NCBI GenBank assembly: GCA_018268935.1
Contig: JAFDVS010000013.1
Location: 86,403 to 139,649 of the forward strand
Direction of reading: 5' to 3'
Length of the DNA: 53,247 bases
DNA from: Acidobacteriota bacterium
GTDB lineage: Bacteria; Acidobacteriota; Terriglobia; Bryobacterales; Bryobacteraceae
How positions within the stretch are numbered: the first letter of the stretch is position 1; each line of letters starts with the position of its first letter. Both the position numbers and the translations under genes were made by a program. The notes beneath the pieces are model-generated. The model worked only from the letters and a program-made list of their open reading frames with translations. It was not told the origin of the DNA and ran no database searches. Below are positions 29,079-36,472 of this stretch, piece by piece.

Positions 29079-29605
29079 TCGTCCTGCTCCGCGGCTTGCC
29101 CGGAAGCGGCAAATCGGCCTTGGCCCAGTCCCTGGCGCCTAGGATTCACGCCGTCATTCTGAACAAAGACCTGGTACGTGCGGCCCTGTTTCCCGGCGAG
29201 ACCACCGAGTACACTACCGCTCAGGACGACTTCGTCATCGGGCTGATGCTGCAGGCAACACAATATCATCTGGAGCGAAACCGCAATGTGATTCTCGATG
29301 GCCGCACTCACGGCCGCGCCGCGCAGGTGGAACTGGTGCGCGGATTCGCCGCGCGCATTGGCGCAAAGTGCCTCGTCGTGGAATGTCTCTGCCGCCCCGA
29401 AACCGCGCTCCGCCGCATCGAAGCGGATCTCGCCGCGGGGACGCATCCGGCGAAAAATCGCGATGCCGCACTGCTTCGCGATCAGTTGGCTAGATGGGAA
29501 ACCATTGAGGGCTGGGTTTGCCAGGTGGATGGCGAAGGCCCGCTCCAGCAGGCAGTGAACACCGTTGCGCAGCATGTTCTAATTGGAGAGGATCATGCCC
29601 GCTGA
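29075..29605 (+). CDS. Small P-loop ATP-binding protein (kinase-like)
   Basis: The 176-residue protein has a Walker A motif GLPGSGKS (7-14) and LDGRTHGRAAQVELV, which fits the Walker B/lid region of zeta-toxin or polynucleotide-kinase-type small P-loop kinases. It starts with an ATG overlapping the DUF1501 stop codon, and its end overlaps the sigma factor start by 11 bases. The substrate is unknown. A longer upstream frame belongs to the DUF1501 coding region and was not used. Confidence 0.85.
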   Translation: MIVLLRGLPGSGKSALAQSLAPRIHAVILNKDLVRAALFPGETTEYTTAQDDFVIGLMLQATQYHLERNRNVILDGRTHGRAAQVELVRGFAARIGAKCLVVECLCRPETALRRIEADLAAGTHPAKNRDAALLRDQLARWETIEGWVCQVDGEGPLQQAVNTVAQHVLIGEDHAR

Positions 29606-30155
29606 AGAGACCTATTGGGTATCGCTGCTCGAAGCCGCTGGAATTGAGCGGACGAAGGCCGCGGTGTCTTTGGAGGATGAAGTGGCGCAGCTCTTCGCGC
29701 AGTTGCGAACGCCTCTGCTCCGCTATCTCTTCACCATGAGCCTGCCCGCGCAGGAAGCTGAGGAAGTGGCGCAAGAAGTATTCCTCGCGCTATTCCGGCA
29801 TCTGCGCGAAGGCAAGCCGCGCACCAACCTCAAAGCCTGGGTTTTTCGCGCCGGACACAATCTGGGGCTGCGGGCGCGCAGCCGAATGCAGCGCAACATC
29901 ACACTTGCCGGCGAAGGCGACACGCACTGTGATCCATCGCCCAACCCCGAGGCGCAGGCGGCACAATCGCAGCGCCAGCGCCGGCTCCTTGCCGTGGTGC
30001 GCGCCCTACCCACGCAGGACCGCGCCTGCATTCATCTCCGCGCGGAGGGTCTGAAATACCGGGAAATCGCCGGAATCCTCGGCATCTCGCTGGGGTCCGT
30101 GGCACAAGCCATGGAGCGGACGCTGAAGAAACTGCAGCGCGTGGAGGAAGGCTGA
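29595..30155 (+). CDS. ECF-type RNA polymerase sigma factor
   Basis: The 186-residue protein has a sigma-2 region (LRYLFTMSLPAQEAEEVAQEVFLALFRHL) and a sigma-4 helix-turn-helix region (LRAEGLKYREIAGILGISLGSVAQAMERTLKKL), the minimal set for an extracytoplasmic-function sigma factor. The ATG at 29595 has a GGAG site 6 bases upstream. The anti-sigma gene follows after 6 bases, the usual arrangement for a membrane-signalled sigma factor. Its target genes are unknown. Confidence 0.92.
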   Translation: MPAEETYWVSLLEAAGIERTKAAVSLEDEVAQLFAQLRTPLLRYLFTMSLPAQEAEEVAQEVFLALFRHLREGKPRTNLKAWVFRAGHNLGLRARSRMQRNITLAGEGDTHCDPSPNPEAQAAQSQRQRRLLAVVRALPTQDRACIHLRAEGLKYREIAGILGISLGSVAQAMERTLKKLQRVEEG

Positions 30156-30161
30156 ACTCCC

Positions 30162-30953
30162 ATGCACGCAGGCGAACACATTTCCGACCAGGACCTGATT
30201 CTCTACGTGGATGCGGAGTTGCCCGCGCTGCGCCGCATCGCTGTCAGCCGGCATCTCGACGCCTGCGCACAATGCCGTGCTCAACACGCGCAATTGCGCG
30301 AAGCCATGACCGGGTTGACGGCCGCCATCCTTTCCAGCGAGCCGGTTGAAGGAGGCGCGGCCGCGCAGCATCGCCTCCGCACGCGCCTGGCGGCAGCACC
30401 CAAAACCCCTTCTTTCCAATTGCACATGGCCCGCCTCAGTGCCGCCGTCGCCATCGCATTGGCTTTGATCGGCGCATCCGTGGCGCTTCAAACACGCAAT
30501 GCCGAACAATCCGGCCTGACCATGCCCAACCCTGTGCTTACGCCAGGCGCCGCCGTTCCCGTCAGTAGAGAAACCGTGTGCAGCGCCTCCGAAGCGGAAG
30601 AATCCCCAAAGATCGCCACTGCCCTCGCCATCACCGTCTTCAATCACTACGGAATTCGCAACCCGCAATCACAAGCCTATGAGGTCGACTACCTGATCAC
30701 TCCATCGCTAGGCGGATCACAGGATGTGCGGAACCTCTGGCCTCAGCCATACTCCAGCGGCTTGTGGAACTCGCGCGTGAAAGATGCCCTCGAAGATCGC
30801 CTCCGCGCCATGGTCTGCGCCGGCCAGTTGGATCTCGAACAGGCACAAAAGGAATTGGCCAGCGATTGGATTGCCGCCTACAAGCGCCATTTCCACACCG
30901 ATGAGCCATTGCCGGCACATCGCAGTTTCGTCAAAGACCGCGCCTGGGAATAA
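30162..30953 (+). CDS. Zinc-finger anti-sigma factor with HNH-like C-terminal domain
   Basis: The 263-residue protein has a ZAS zinc finger (His31-x3-Cys35-x2-Cys38) that would bind the adjacent sigma factor, a single membrane helix (about 92-111) and a periplasmic part. Residues about 137-245 (YEVDYLITPSLGGSQDVRNLWPQPY, then WNSRVKDALEDRL and AQKELASDWIAAYKRHF) resemble a family of small HNH nuclease-like proteins. In those, the first segment reads YEVDHLI; here the catalytic histidine position is Tyr178. The domain may therefore be a sensor rather than a nuclease. The family match is from memory of the pattern. Confidence 0.8.
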   Translation: MHAGEHISDQDLILYVDAELPALRRIAVSRHLDACAQCRAQHAQLREAMTGLTAAILSSEPVEGGAAAQHRLRTRLAAAPKTPSFQLHMARLSAAVAIALALIGASVALQTRNAEQSGLTMPNPVLTPGAAVPVSRETVCSASEAEESPKIATALAITVFNHYGIRNPQSQAYEVDYLITPSLGGSQDVRNLWPQPYSSGLWNSRVKDALEDRLRAMVCAGQLDLEQAQKELASDWIAAYKRHFHTDEPLPAHRSFVKDRAWE

Positions 30954-30963
30954 CAAGTTCCTG

Positions 30964-30969
30964 TATACT
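30964..30969 (+). promoter_or_regulatory. Candidate -10 element of sulfatase copy 2
   Basis: TATACT lies 8 bases before the ATG at 30978, in the 24-base gap after the anti-sigma gene. No -35 is evident. The spacing would give a leaderless or nearly leaderless transcript. Confidence 0.35.
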
Positions 30970-30977
30970 CGCTGGCG

Positions 30978-32486
30978 ATGCTTCCAGTCTCCAGACGCGC
31001 CGTGCTCGCTGCCGCGCCCGCCATCCTCCGCGGTGCGCAAGCCAGACGGCCCAACATCCTATTCGCTATCTCCGATGATCAATCCTACCCGCATGTGAGT
31101 GCCATGGGAGACCGCGTCGTCAAGACTCCGGCGTTTGACCGCGTGGCCTCGAGTGGTGTGTTGTTTCGCCAGGCATACAGCCTTTCCCCCGGCTGCGCCC
31201 CCTCGCGCGCCGGCCTGCTCACCGGCCGCTTTCCCTGGCAAATCGAAGAAGCGGGCACCCACGCCAGCCTCTTCCCGCGCAAGTTCGCCGTCTATCCGGA
31301 AATCCTCCAACAGAACGGCTACTTCGTGGGCCTAACCGGCAAGGGAGCAGGTCCATGCAATTTCCGGGAAGCCGGTTGGCCGCACAATCCCGCCGGGCCG
31401 TCGTTTGACCAGGTGAAGGCCACCGGGCTCGACAAGGCGCTCTCCTCCAACGATTACGCCGGCAATTTCCAGGCGTTCCTCCAGGCGCGCGGAAAAGATC
31501 AGCCCTTCTGCTTCTGGTACGGAGGCACTGAGCCGCACCGCGCCTACGTCAAAGGCTCCGGCCGCAAATCCGGCAAGCGCATCGAAGATGTCGTCGTGCC
31601 GCCCTTCCTGCCCGACACCGAAGAAGTGCGCTCCGATCTGCTCGACTACTACCTCGAGATCGAACACTTCGATCGCCACCTCGGCCGTATGCTCGAAGAA
31701 CTGCACAAACGCGGCGAACTGGAGAACACCCTCGTGGTGGCAACTGCGGACAACGGCATGTCGTTCCCCGGATCGAAAGCCACTATGTACGACTATGGAA
31801 TCCACCTGCCGCTGGCGGCCATGTGGCAGGCGCAAGCCAAAGGGGGCCGCTCCTCTACCGATCTGGTCAGCTTCGCCGATTTCGCACCAACCTTTCTCGA
31901 AGCCGCGGGCATGAACAAACCTCCGCAAATGGTGGGCCGCAGCCTGCTGCCGTTACTTCGTTCCACACGCAGCGGCGCCATTGACCCCGAACGCAAGCGT
32001 ATCTTCTCCGGCCGTGAGCGGCATTCCCACGCACGCTTTGACAACCTCGGTTATCCCGCGCGCGCCATGCGTGAGGGCAACCACCTCTATGTTTGGAACA
32101 TGAAGCCGGACCGCTGGCCCGCTGGAGATCCGGAAGGGTTCGCCGATATCGACGGCGGACCAACCAAAGACTGGATGTTGGCCCATCGCAACGAACCCAA
32201 AGTGAAACCGCTCTTCGAACTCGGCTACGGCAAACGCCCCGAAGAGCAGTTGTTTGATGTGTCCAAAGACCCGGGGTGCCTCCGCAACCTCGCCGCCGAT
32301 CCGGCACAGTCGGCTACGCGCAAAGCCATGCGCGCCACGCTCGAAAAATCCCTCGCCGCGCAGAAGGACCCGCGCCTCACCGGCAACCCCGATATCTGGG
32401 AGCGCTATCCCCGCTATTCGGCAATGCGCCGCGAACTCGGCGGGTTCGCTGAGCAGGGCAAGTACAACGAAAAGTACGGCAGGTAG
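30978..32486 (+). CDS. Secreted formylglycine sulfatase, copy 2
   Basis: The 502-residue protein has an export signal (MLPVSRRAVLAAAPAILRGAQA), a metal-binding DD (33-34) and the sulfatase signature CAPSRAGLLTGR with the formylglycine cysteine at 73. The lower half contains TADNGMSFPGSKATMYDYGI, the usual second metal-binding region. Its family resembles heparan-N-sulfatase-like enzymes of Planctomycetes and Acidobacteriota. It follows the sigma/anti-sigma pair and may be under their control. Confidence 0.93.
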   Translation: MLPVSRRAVLAAAPAILRGAQARRPNILFAISDDQSYPHVSAMGDRVVKTPAFDRVASSGVLFRQAYSLSPGCAPSRAGLLTGRFPWQIEEAGTHASLFPRKFAVYPEILQQNGYFVGLTGKGAGPCNFREAGWPHNPAGPSFDQVKATGLDKALSSNDYAGNFQAFLQARGKDQPFCFWYGGTEPHRAYVKGSGRKSGKRIEDVVVPPFLPDTEEVRSDLLDYYLEIEHFDRHLGRMLEELHKRGELENTLVVATADNGMSFPGSKATMYDYGIHLPLAAMWQAQAKGGRSSTDLVSFADFAPTFLEAAGMNKPPQMVGRSLLPLLRSTRSGAIDPERKRIFSGRERHSHARFDNLGYPARAMREGNHLYVWNMKPDRWPAGDPEGFADIDGGPTKDWMLAHRNEPKVKPLFELGYGKRPEEQLFDVSKDPGCLRNLAADPAQSATRKAMRATLEKSLAAQKDPRLTGNPDIWERYPRYSAMRRELGGFAEQGKYNEKYGR

Positions 32487-32497
32487 CCGCCCGGAAT

Positions 32498-32519
32498 TGT
32501 AATCACAGATTGACAATCT
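32498..32519. promoter_or_regulatory. Candidate operator region upstream of the GntR regulator
   Basis: TGTAATCACA (32498-32507) matches the palindrome TGTAATTACA found before the oxidoreductase gene (33276-33285) in 9 of 10 bases. It adjoins a perfect 13-base palindrome AGATTGACAATCT (32507-32519) that contains a TTGACA -35 hexamer (32510-32515). The arrangement suits autoregulation by the GntR protein. Confidence 0.45.
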
Positions 32520-32548
32520 ACACCTCCTTTGCGACGCTGTAGTTGCTC

Positions 32549-33268
32549 ATGAAATCCCGGCGTCCGATTCTGGCCGGAGAGTCCGGCAATCTCGCCGATG
32601 CGGCCTACCTGGTCATCCGCGACAGAATCCTGCGCGGTGTGCTGACTCTCGGCGCTCCCGTTTCCAGCCGCACCGTGGCCCAGGAACTGGGCATCAGCCA
32701 CCTGCCCGTGGCGCAGGCGTTGCGCCGTCTGGAAAATGAAGGGTTCCTCGAAAGCCGTCCGCGCGCCGGAACGCGCGTGCGCGTCCCCACGGAGCAGGAT
32801 ATCCGCGAACGCTATGAAGTGCGCGAAGCCCTCGAATCGCAATCGGCGCGCCTTTTCGCCGAACGCGCCACCTCCGCGCAGAAACGCGAATTGAAGCGCA
32901 TGGGCGAACACCTCGATGCCCTCTTCAACCGCGCCGCCACCGGCCAGCACGACATCGAGTTCCTCTACGCCGTCCACAACTACCACTTCGATCTGCACAT
33001 GAAGATCGCCGAAGGGGCCCGCTGCGGCGCCTTGCGCGAAATGATTGAGCGCAACCAGATACTCACCTTCAACTGGTTCTACGATGTGGCCGCGCATCGC
33101 GAATCGCTGCCCCCCCATTTCCATCGCGATCTGGCCGCCCAATTAGCCACGGGCGATCCCGATGCCGCCGACAAAGCCATCCGCCGGCATATCCGCTACG
33201 GTAAGGAAGAACGTATTCAACGCATCCAGTTGGAGATGCCCACCGAATGGCGAGGCCGGCGAACGTGA
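32549..33268 (+). CDS. GntR-family regulator with FCD domain (FadR subfamily)
   Basis: The 239-residue protein has an N-terminal winged helix (YLVIRDRILRGVLTLGAPVSSRTVAQELGISHLPVAQALRRLENEGFL) and an all-helical FCD ligand-binding domain with a metal-site-like His set (HNYHFDLHMKI, HFHRDL, IRRHIRYG). FadR-type regulators usually sense a carboxylate such as a sugar acid. The ATG at 32549 was chosen over a TTG two codons earlier. The Gfo/Idh/MocA gene starts 31 bases downstream and has a matching candidate operator. Confidence 0.9.
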   Translation: MKSRRPILAGESGNLADAAYLVIRDRILRGVLTLGAPVSSRTVAQELGISHLPVAQALRRLENEGFLESRPRAGTRVRVPTEQDIRERYEVREALESQSARLFAERATSAQKRELKRMGEHLDALFNRAATGQHDIEFLYAVHNYHFDLHMKIAEGARCGALREMIERNQILTFNWFYDVAAHRESLPPHFHRDLAAQLATGDPDAADKAIRRHIRYGKEERIQRIQLEMPTEWRGRRT

Positions 33269-33275
33269 CTCTCGC

Positions 33276-33287
33276 TGTAATTACAAT
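33276..33287. promoter_or_regulatory. Candidate GntR operator overlapping the -10 of the oxidoreductase gene
   Basis: The perfect 10-base palindrome TGTAATTACA (33276-33285) overlaps a good -10 hexamer TACAAT (33282-33287), 12 bases before the ATG at 33300. A repressor bound here would block transcription. The near-copy upstream of the GntR gene supports the pairing. Confidence 0.45.
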
Positions 33288-33299
33288 AGAAAGGTGCAT

Positions 33300-34436
33300 A
33301 TGAAGCGTAGGACTTTATTCTTCATGGCTGGATCCGCGGCGCTCCCTGCCGCACCCTCCGATCAGGTCACCCTGGGGCTCATTGGCGCCGGCGGCCGCGG
33401 CACGTTCGTCATGTCGGTCTTCCAGAAAGACACCGGCCTCAAAGTCGGAGCCATTGCCGATGTCTATGAGCCTAACCTGGAGCGCGGCATCTCCGCGGCG
33501 AAGAAAGCAGGCAGCGCACCCAAAGCCTATCGCAACTACAAACGCCTGCTCGAAGACAAAGACATCCAGGCCGTGTTGATCGCCACCCCCGAACACTGGC
33601 ATGCCCAGATGGTGCTCGATGCCATCGCCGCCGGCAAGGACGTCTACGTGGAAAAGCCGCTCTGCCGCACTCCCGAAGAGGGTGTGGCTCTGGTGGAAGC
33701 GGAGAGAAAGACGAAGCAGATCATCCAGGTGGGCATGCAGCGCCGCAGCTACGACCTCTACCAGGAAGGCCGCAAAATCGTTGCCTCCGGCCAGCTCGGT
33801 AAAGTGCGCATGGTCCGTTCCTGGTGGCTCAATAACTACGTCACCGGACGCCCGGTGGAAAAGCTGGAAGGTGTGCTCGATTGGGAACAGTGGCAGGGCC
33901 CGCTCCAGAAACGCATCCCCCTCAACCCCGACATCTTTCGCAACTGGCGTAACTACGCCGCCTATGCGGGCGGCATTGTTGCCGATCAGGGCGCGCACGT
34001 CTACGACGGCATCCACCTGCTGATGAACGCCAGCTATCCGCTGGCTGTGACCGCCGCCGCCGGCAAGCCCCATCGCGAAGGCTACGACACGCCGGAGTCC
34101 GTCGTGGTCACGGCCGAGTATCCGGAAGATTTCATCGGCGTCTTCTCCATCAACTACGCCGCGATGAAATACAAAAGCCGCAATGACCAGATGAATCACC
34201 TCGACGGCGATCAGGCGCGCATGGACATCGGCCGCGAAGACTGCCGCGTCTTCCTACAAGGAGCCGAGGAAACACCGGCGGTGGAGAAGCGTTCGGAAAA
34301 AGGATTCGGCTGGGCCACCGATCTGCACGTGCAGAATTTCCTCGAGTGCGTGCGCACACGCCGCAAACCCACCGCACCCATGGTGCTGGGCTTCCAGGCT
34401 GCCCTGGTAGTCCAATTGGCCAATATTTGGCAATAA
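33300..34436 (+). pseudogene. Gfo/Idh/MocA-family oxidoreductase, 3' end interrupted by an insertion element
   Basis: The surviving 378 residues begin with an export signal (MKRRTLFFMAGSAALPAAPS), followed by the NAD(P)-binding LGLIGAGGRG and the family motif VYVEKPLCRTPEEG. The central and C-terminal sheet domain follows. The frame runs into the left end of an IS1595-type element at 34429, which supplies the codons Trp-Gln and a TAA stop. Deleting the element and one copy of the 8-base duplication restores the original reading frame, ending NISLRTGRR and a normal stop at 36468. The original protein was 395 residues long. The loss of the last 19 residues may or may not abolish activity. Confidence 0.9.
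34421..34428. repeat. Target-site duplication, left copy
   Basis: CAATATTT is repeated exactly at 36402-36409. An 8-base AT-rich duplication is characteristic of IS1595-family insertion. Confidence 0.92.
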
Positions 34437-34452
34437 ATTACTTCACGCACCA
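34429..34452 (+). repeat. Left terminal inverted repeat of the IS1595-type element
   Basis: It starts GGCAATAAATTACTTCACGC and matches the right end in inverted orientation with 4 mismatches. It also supplies the TAA that now ends the oxidoreductase gene. Confidence 0.9.
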
Positions 34453-34471
34453 AGAGTGGTAAGCTTTTTGA

Positions 34472-35212
34472 ATGTCCACAGAATCTTGGATGTTCCTATT
34501 TGGTGCGCTGGGTGGCGTTGGTGGCGTGGTGCAACTTGCCCAATTCGGTTACCAACTGTTCAAGGATCGAAGAGAGGTTGGTATGGCAACTTCTGAGACG
34601 CATCCCTCCAGTTTTTCTATTTCTGTGTCGCGGTATCTTGTGCTCGTTTGCCTATTCGTTGTCAGCATGGGCCTAAGCATCTTTGGGTTTTATCGGAGTA
34701 TGACCCGAGCGCAGAGTGCCGAGCCCGCCACTGTCAGCAATGTGGAGTCAAGAATAGGAGAGTGGCTCGACGCATTTCATTTAGGAAGACGCAAGCTACA
34801 ACCCACAGACGACGCGATCTTTCATATCGAGATCACCATGCATAACAATGCTCGCGTGGAAGTGCTGAGAACTAAGGATCTTGAGAAGTACATCATCCTG
34901 CGACGGATCGTCGCGGTAGGAGATTCGCATCGAAAGATCTGGGCTGCAATTTCAGAAAAGGAACGCACCCGAATAGCTCTTGAGACCTTGAACGAGGTAT
35001 CTCGATTGAAAATGGGGTACGCCATGCAGTGGCCCACGCTATTTTCTGTGAACAAGCGACTTCCGATAACATCCAGCTTGACCGAGAGTAGTTTCATTGA
35101 AGCACTAGATGAAGTGGAGGCAGCGTCAGAGATAGCTAGGAGGACGTTCGCGTTTTCTATGGAGGAGTACAATGAATCAGGCAAACTGGTGGGCAAGGAG
35201 AATGCACGATGA
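34472..35212 (+). CDS. Passenger membrane protein of unknown function
   Basis: This 246-residue protein has no family I can name with confidence. It has two predicted membrane helices (about 7-30 and 55-76) and a soluble part of about 165 residues with a charged, helical look (IFHIEITMHNNARVEVLRTK, then ALDEVEAASEIARRTFAFSM). It lies inside the IS1595-type element and its codon use is clearly less GC-rich than the neighbours, consistent with transfer. A TAAGCT hexamer lies 6 bases before the ATG. Its stop overlaps the ATG of the next small ORF (ATGA). Confidence 0.75.
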   Translation: MSTESWMFLFGALGGVGGVVQLAQFGYQLFKDRREVGMATSETHPSSFSISVSRYLVLVCLFVVSMGLSIFGFYRSMTRAQSAEPATVSNVESRIGEWLDAFHLGRRKLQPTDDAIFHIEITMHNNARVEVLRTKDLEKYIILRRIVAVGDSHRKIWAAISEKERTRIALETLNEVSRLKMGYAMQWPTLFSVNKRLPITSSLTESSFIEALDEVEAASEIARRTFAFSMEEYNESGKLVGKENAR

Positions 35213-35382
35213 GACCACGGACGAAGATCAATCCGGCTCCAGATCCAAGCCGATCAGAGTTCCAGAACTTCGACCGCTTTATGAGTATTCTCGTCACGAA
35301 GAAACCAATCAAGAATGTGAAAAAGACTTCGGCTTCGGACTCGCCGAAGGTTCAGGAACGCGAGCGCTTGCCGCGTCCCTGA
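35209..35382 (+). CDS. Small passenger ORF, 57 residues
   Basis: Its ATG overlaps the stop of the passenger membrane gene (ATGA), a sign of translational coupling. The translation begins MRPRTKINPAPDPSRSEFQN and is basic. It contains FQNFDRFMSILVTKKPIKNV, which resembles many short bacterial proteins of unknown function that have an NFD..M..ILxVxK pattern and are often the second member of a gene pair. The gene ends 8 bases before the transposase stop codon on the other strand. It could be a toxin-antitoxin or immunity-like partner, which is speculation. Confidence 0.5.
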   Translation: MRPRTKINPAPDPSRSEFQNFDRFMSILVTKKPIKNVKKTSASDSPKVQERERLPRP

Positions 35383-35390
35383 CGTTTCCC

Positions 35391-36353
35391 CTACAGGGGA
35401 GCGGGTTCAGTTTTACCAGTGAGCCGATTCCAAGTCAGCCGACGCCCTACAACCTGTCTGCAAACGGAGTGGAAGCGATCCGCATCGCTGAGCCTTTCGC
35501 CGTCGCTGTCTATTCGCATGTTGTAGCGGAAAGCCTGCTCGTCAACGTAGCGGAACAGATGGAACGGTTCGACCGAAACGTAAGTGCCCTTCAGGCTCCG
35601 CTTCAAGAGGCTCCAGAAGTTCTCGCAGTTATTGGTGTGGATCTGCTCGTCAACGTACTGCATTGCGTGGTTAATGACTTGATGCTCGAAGTCAGCGGAG
35701 AGTCCATCGTAAGACTTCAGTTCATCGGTGTAGAGAGCGGAGCCGGGAGTCACATTCTCCCGTACAAGCTGCTGAAGCTGTTCCTTGCGTCGTTTGTCCA
35801 CCACCTTGGCGCGAACGCGGCCACCGCGTTCCAGAACAGCGGCAACGATGGCCTTACCTTCCGGCCCGCGTCCCTGGATCTTCTCTTTGCGTTTCTTGGC
35901 GTGCATGTTGCGGGCCTTGCCGCCGATGAAGGTTTCGTCCGCTTCCACTTCGCCGCCAAGCATCCCACCAGTGGTTTCGTCTTGCATGGCTTCGCGGATG
36001 CGATGGAGCATGAACCAAGCGGTCTTCTGGGTGACCTTCAGATCGCGGGCGATTTCGTAGGAAGAGATTCCGTTGCGGCAGTTGGCAATGAACCATGTGG
36101 CAGTGAGCCACTTGTCCAACGGCAACGGGGAATCTTCAAAGATAGTCCCAACCTTGGCGGAGAACTGTTTCCGACATTCACGCGAACGGCATTTCCAAAT
36201 GCGGCGGGTGGCGAGGAACATCGGTTTCTCAGAGCCACAGTAGGGGCAAGTGACACCATTCGGCCACCGCAGGGACACCATGTATTTCAGCGCGTTGTCA
36301 GGGTTCGCAAAGTACAGGATCGCGTCAGCAAGTGTCTTGGGAGCGTCGGCCAT
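35391..36353 (-). CDS. IS1595-family (ISXO2-like) transposase
   Basis: The 320-residue protein has an N-terminal zinc ribbon (Cys36, Cys39, Cys55, Cys60), a helix-turn-helix region (ISSYEIARDLKVTQKTAWFMLHRIREAM) and an ISXO2-type DDE domain with Asp139 (EADETFIGG), Asp210 (YTDELKSYDG), Glu244 in HTNNCENFWSLLKR and a following Lys251. The length is typical and there is no frameshift, so the enzyme may be active. It reads inward from the right end of the element. Confidence 0.95.
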   Translation of the reverse strand: MADAPKTLADAILYFANPDNALKYMVSLRWPNGVTCPYCGSEKPMFLATRRIWKCRSRECRKQFSAKVGTIFEDSPLPLDKWLTATWFIANCRNGISSYEIARDLKVTQKTAWFMLHRIREAMQDETTGGMLGGEVEADETFIGGKARNMHAKKRKEKIQGRGPEGKAIVAAVLERGGRVRAKVVDKRRKEQLQQLVRENVTPGSALYTDELKSYDGLSADFEHQVINHAMQYVDEQIHTNNCENFWSLLKRSLKGTYVSVEPFHLFRYVDEQAFRYNMRIDSDGERLSDADRFHSVCRQVVGRRLTWNRLTGKTEPAPL

Positions 36354-36359
36354 GAATCA

Positions 36360-36388
36360 AGTATGCAGGAGAATCCGTGGTGTGTCAA
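36360..36388 (-). promoter_or_regulatory. Promoter of the transposase, with the -35 inside the terminal repeat
   Basis: On the minus strand a perfect TTGACA (36383-36388) lies within the right inverted repeat. After a 17-base spacer comes CATACT (36360-36365), then 6 bases and the transposase ATG. The transcript would be leaderless or nearly so. Confidence 0.6.
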
Positions 36389-36401
36389 GTAAGTTTTTGC
36401 C
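36378..36401 (-). repeat. Right terminal inverted repeat of the IS1595-type element
   Basis: Read on the minus strand it starts GGCAAAAACTTACTTGACAC and matches the left end in 20 of 24 positions. Confidence 0.9.
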
Positions 36402-36409
36402 CAATATTT
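36402..36409. repeat. Target-site duplication, right copy
   Basis: CAATATTT, identical to 34421-34428. Confidence 0.92.
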
Positions 36410-36468
36410 CCCTGCGCACCGGCCGCCGCGCGAAGTGGAACGCATCTGCCTCCAAAGTGGAGGTCTAA
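36402..36468 (+). pseudogene. Separated 3' end of the Gfo/Idh/MocA oxidoreductase gene
   Basis: In the frame of the interrupted gene, this stretch encodes NISLRTGRRAKWNASASKVE, then Val and a TAA stop (36466-36468). ISLRTGR followed by a Trp is the typical C-terminus of this oxidoreductase family. It has no start codon of its own and is cut off by the insertion element. The stop lies 4 bases from the convergent MFS gene. Confidence 0.9.
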
Positions 36469-36472
36469 AGCG

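Larger units (their letters stand above)
34429..36401. mobile_element. IS1595-family insertion element carrying passenger genes
   Basis: The 1973-bp element is bounded by 24-base imperfect terminal inverted repeats (34429-34452 and 36378-36401; 20 of 24 identical, both starting GGCAA) and by an 8-base CAATATTT duplication. Inside it are a transposase on the minus strand and, on the plus strand, a membrane protein and a small coupled ORF. Joining the flanks rebuilds the interrupted oxidoreductase gene, which proves both ends. Passenger genes are known in some IS1595-family elements. The passenger genes are visibly less GC-rich than the flanking DNA. Confidence 0.93.
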
